Positions 61,775-64,000 of a stretch of DNA of 64,000 nucleotides are shown piece after piece; the stretch's first letter is position 1; every line of letters starts with the position of its first letter. The stretch is taken from assembly GCF_030818895.1 (NCBI RefSeq), contig NZ_JAUTBA010000001.1, positions 1,860,001 to 1,924,000 of the forward strand. Reading direction: 5' to 3'. The position numbers and the translations under genes are program-made. Under the pieces are notes generated by a model. It was not told the origin of the DNA. It saw only the letters and a list, made by a program, of their open reading frames with translations, and did no database searches. This DNA is from Sphingobacterium zeae (lineage in GTDB: Bacteria > Bacteroidota > Bacteroidia > Sphingobacteriales > Sphingobacteriaceae).

Positions 61775-62446
61775 ATGAAGAATAAAAAACAGAGTTTTTT
61801 CTACAGGAACAGCCTGTCCATCGTTTTTATTGCTTTATTTTTTTTAGCGTTCGGCGCCCAAGCTTTTTTTGGATGGAGAGAGCATAACGACGAGTTAAAA
61901 GAATTGGGAGGCCAAGAAATTGGATTTTTTGCTTATTTGGAAACTGGTCATTTTTTCTCAGCAACATGTGAGAATTTCCAAAGTGAATTTTTACAGATGG
62001 CACTTTATGTGATGCTTACGATTTCACTTCGACAGGTGGGATCAGCGGAATCAAAAGATCCAGAAAAACCTGAACAAGTCGATCGGATGCCCGACCCGGG
62101 ACGTGAAGGGGCACCTGGTCCAGTAAGAAAAGGTGGTTGGCGTTTAACGCTTTACCAGCATTCCCTTTCAATTGCCTTTATAATCCTATTCATGTTGAGT
62201 TGGGCCGGTCATCTGTACGGTAGTTTTAACGACGCTAATCTTCAGGAATCCCTTCGTGGCAGAGCTGAAAAAAGTTTAATTGATTTTATCGCAGAGCCGC
62301 AGTTCTGGTTTGAAACTTTTCAAAACTGGCAAAGTGAATTCTTATCGGTTGCATCTATTGTATTGTTGACGATCTTTCTTCGTCAAAAGGGATCGCCAGA
62401 ATCAAAGCCAGTAGATGCTGCGCATACGGAAACGGGTAAAGGTTAA
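61775..62446 (+). CDS. DUF6766-family membrane protein
   Basis: This 223-residue protein has four membrane helices arranged as an internal duplication. NSLSIVFIALFFLAFGAQAF and FQSEFLQMALYVMLTISLRQ in the first half match HSLSIAFIILFMLSWAGHLY and WQSEFLSVASIVLLTIFLRQ in the second. A charged linker rich in proline and glycine joins the halves (about 95-120). This matches DUF6766, a family of unknown function. It stands alone between a divergent fasciclin gene and a convergent SDR gene. Confidence 0.88.
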   Translation: MKNKKQSFFYRNSLSIVFIALFFLAFGAQAFFGWREHNDELKELGGQEIGFFAYLETGHFFSATCENFQSEFLQMALYVMLTISLRQVGSAESKDPEKPEQVDRMPDPGREGAPGPVRKGGWRLTLYQHSLSIAFIILFMLSWAGHLYGSFNDANLQESLRGRAEKSLIDFIAEPQFWFETFQNWQSEFLSVASIVLLTIFLRQKGSPESKPVDAAHTETGKG

Positions 62447-62559
62447 GTGTTTGCAATACCAAAACTTTCATTTAAGTAGTGGACGCAACACTTCATAAAA
62501 CATGACGTGAGCAACACATAAGTTATCCAAATTAAGTTTTGAAAAGGTTTTACCACTAC

Positions 62560-63336
62560 TCATATAATTTGTAACAATGGTTTAACTTGCATACTGACGA
62601 CCGAACAGCGGAGTGGCTGTGATACGATAAAGGCGATAGATCGAGCTATGTCTTCGGCATATAACATTTCCATCGCTCCGATTTTTTCACGCTGCTCTTC
62701 GGGTGGATAAGGCTGCATATCGGTTCCAACTGATCCCGGTTCAATAAGGGAAACCTGTATACCCTTCGGATTAACTTCTTTGCGCAAAGATTCGGTAAAT
62801 GCTTGAATACCGCCTTTTGAACAGACATAAACGGAACTCTGTGCCTCTCGGACATCTGCACTCATCGAGCCTACATTAACGATATGCCCTGATCCGTGGG
62901 GTTCCATCCTGTACAGGGCCGCTTGTGAACAGCTCAGATAGGCAAGAACATTAATACGTAATAAATAGGCCTGGTCTGAATAGGTTCCCTCGTTAACCGA
63001 TTGATAAGCGACGGCGGCATTGTTTATCAATACATCCAACTGATCATACATACGGTCAAACTCCTGAAAGAGAGCCTTTATTCCATCTTCTGTAGCCAAG
63101 TCCACAACAATGCCGTTTAACGAGCCAGTACATGTAATCTTATTGAAATCTTCCAGCGTGTCCTCCAACTGGCGTTGGTGATGACCGCATATGAAAACAT
63201 GATTTCCCATTGAAGCAAGCAATAATGCCGTTGCACGTCCAATACCTGTCGTACCACCGGTTATTAATATATTTTTATTCTTTATCCATTGTGGCAGGAC
63301 AGAATTTTCATAATTTGTTTGATCTTTTATCATCAT
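62560..63336 (-). CDS. Short-chain dehydrogenase/reductase
   Basis: This 258-residue classical SDR has the coenzyme-binding motif TGGTTGIG (residues 26-33), NNAAV in the structural motif, catalytic serine in VGSMSADVREA and the catalytic tyrosine and lysine in YVCSKGG. It should oxidise or reduce an alcohol or ketone using NAD(P). The substrate is unknown. It is divergent from the FAD-dependent oxidoreductase gene at the right edge. Start codon choice is between two adjacent ATGs (63336 and 63333). Confidence 0.92.
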   Translation of the reverse strand: MMIKDQTNYENSVLPQWIKNKNILITGGTTGIGRATALLLASMGNHVFICGHHQRQLEDTLEDFNKITCTGSLNGIVVDLATEDGIKALFQEFDRMYDQLDVLINNAAVAYQSVNEGTYSDQAYLLRINVLAYLSCSQAALYRMEPHGSGHIVNVGSMSADVREAQSSVYVCSKGGIQAFTESLRKEVNPKGIQVSLIEPGSVGTDMQPYPPEEQREKIGAMEMLYAEDIARSIAFIVSQPLRCSVVSMQVKPLLQII

Positions 63337-63559
63337 TTTATAATTAGTGACTATTTATTTTCAACCGCATCAGGGGAACGTTTGCTTATCTAAATTCGTT
63401 TGATACAAGCTTTTAAGGCGTATTTGTTCACTTTTTTGCGTATTTACCGATAAAACGATTCCTCCATAGAATGGTTCATCCCTAACAATAATTCATCGTA
63501 ATTATACACCTCTGGGGCTTGATATAAGACATCCCGCCTTCAGAATAATCAAAAGTACT

Positions 63560-64000
63560 ATGACACGAGACGGAATCAATAGAAGTTTTTGGCAAAGCGC
63601 TGAATCCCCCAACCTTTCATCGGACTTCATCGATCTAGCCTTTGACACCATTATCGTTGGAGCAGGAATTACCGGCGTTACTTTAGCAAAGGAATTACAA
63701 GATAGGGGTATTAAGTGCCTGCTTTTAGACAAGGAAAATCCCGGATTCGGTACCACGGGCGGAACTACTGCACATATCAATAATTTTTACGATGCTTCCT
63801 ATAATGAGATTATCGATAATTTTGGAGAAACAGCAGCGCAACAGCTGCTTCTCAGTACATTTGATACCGTAGATTACATCAGAAATAATATTATTAGAAA
63901 TAGAATCGGCTGCGATTTTTCTGTATGCGATTTTTTTCTGTTCAGCGCAGAGAAAGAACAAAACGAGCAACTTGATCAAATTTATGCAGCCCATCAACAA
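63560..64000 (+). CDS. FAD-dependent oxidoreductase, N-terminal 147 residues (3' end outside window)
   Basis: A frame beginning at ATG 63560 (MTRDGINRSFWQ) is open to the end of the window. It shows the dinucleotide-binding motif TIIVGAGITGVTLAKEL, followed by LLLDKENPGFGTTGGTTAH, typical of DAO-type FAD oxidoreductases (GxGxxG, then an acidic residue at the end of the second strand). The family oxidises amines or amino acids; in Bacteroidota similar genes often carry a C-terminal Rieske domain, which would lie beyond the edge. Two minus-strand frames over this region are shadows. It is divergent from the SDR gene with 223 bases between them. Confidence 0.85.
   Translation, partial: MTRDGINRSFWQSAESPNLSSDFIDLAFDTIIVGAGITGVTLAKELQDRGIKCLLLDKENPGFGTTGGTTAHINNFYDASYNEIIDNFGETAAQQLLLSTFDTVDYIRNNIIRNRIGCDFSVCDFFLFSAEKEQNEQLDQIYAAHQQ

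Noticed and set aside
63502..64000. Two minus-strand frames at the right edge
   Set aside because: They lie opposite the plus-strand frame from 63560, which has a clear FAD-binding motif, so they are shadows.
1..64000. CRISPR arrays, tRNA or rRNA genes, insertion sequences and prophage genes
   Set aside because: I looked for repeat-spacer patterns, transposase or integrase motifs and tRNA-like hairpins and saw none. A tool-based search could still find a short relic.

Overview
The window comes from a member of the Bacteroidota, most likely Sphingobacteriaceae (Sphingobacterium or Pedobacter relatives). The reasons are three ECF-sigma/FecR/SusC/SusD systems, FecR proteins and STN-containing SusC receptors, LytTR two-component proteins, a bacterial-type CrtZ and fused CrtYcd lycopene cyclase, few Shine-Dalgarno sequences, and several promoter elements of the Bacteroidota TAnnTTTG type. 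I see no tRNA, rRNA, CRISPR array, insertion sequence or prophage. The genus is inference; the phylum is well supported.

Layout. 1-1423 (+): end of a carotenoid operon (3' end of phytoene synthase crtB, then crtZ, then lycopene cyclase). 1499-8163 (-): a probable five-gene unit read right to left: TonB-dependent receptor (preceded in frame by an HU-like leader), a degenerate LytS-type kinase, an intact LytS-type kinase, a LytTR response regulator and a secreted HExxH protein. 8461-20065 (+): system A, with ECF sigma, FecR, SusC, SusD, a large TlpA-like thioredoxin, an S41 protease and a second TlpA-like protein. 20261-27415 (+): mixed accessory genes, including a MarR-like regulator, an exported 5-hydroxyisourate hydrolase, a second complete crtB with idi and a TIGR01777-type epimerase, a Crp/Fnr regulator, a GNAT gene broken at a 13-A tract, and a PAS histidine kinase. 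27446-31154: a MocR regulator divergent from a cupin and a dihydrodipicolinate-synthase-family gene, then a GNAT gene.

31791-42569 (+): system B, an alpha-mannan utilisation locus (ECF sigma, FecR, SusC, SusD, SusE-like protein, two GH76 enzymes, the second frameshifted). 42740-43608 (-): a DUF3667 membrane protein and a possible microprotein. 44097-59268 (+): system C, with ECF sigma, FecR, SusC, SusD, a DUF4843 lipoprotein, a PKD-like lipoprotein, two TlpA-like thioredoxins and an M16 protease. 59447-64000: small genes (P-loop NTPase, lipoprotein, truncated Crp/Fnr protein, fasciclin, DUF6766 protein, SDR) and the 5' end of an FAD-dependent oxidoreductase that runs off the right edge.

How the genes work together. 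Systems A and C share one plan: signal-controlled SusC/SusD import plus two exported thioredoxin-fold proteins and a peptidase, with no glycoside hydrolase. I infer that both import peptides, perhaps disulfide-bonded ones, whereas system B is an ordinary glycan locus. The receptor/double-kinase/LytTR/protease unit at 1499-8163 and the systems A/C architecture are the best candidates for poorly described biology. Functions are assigned from motifs and family knowledge only; no database search was possible.
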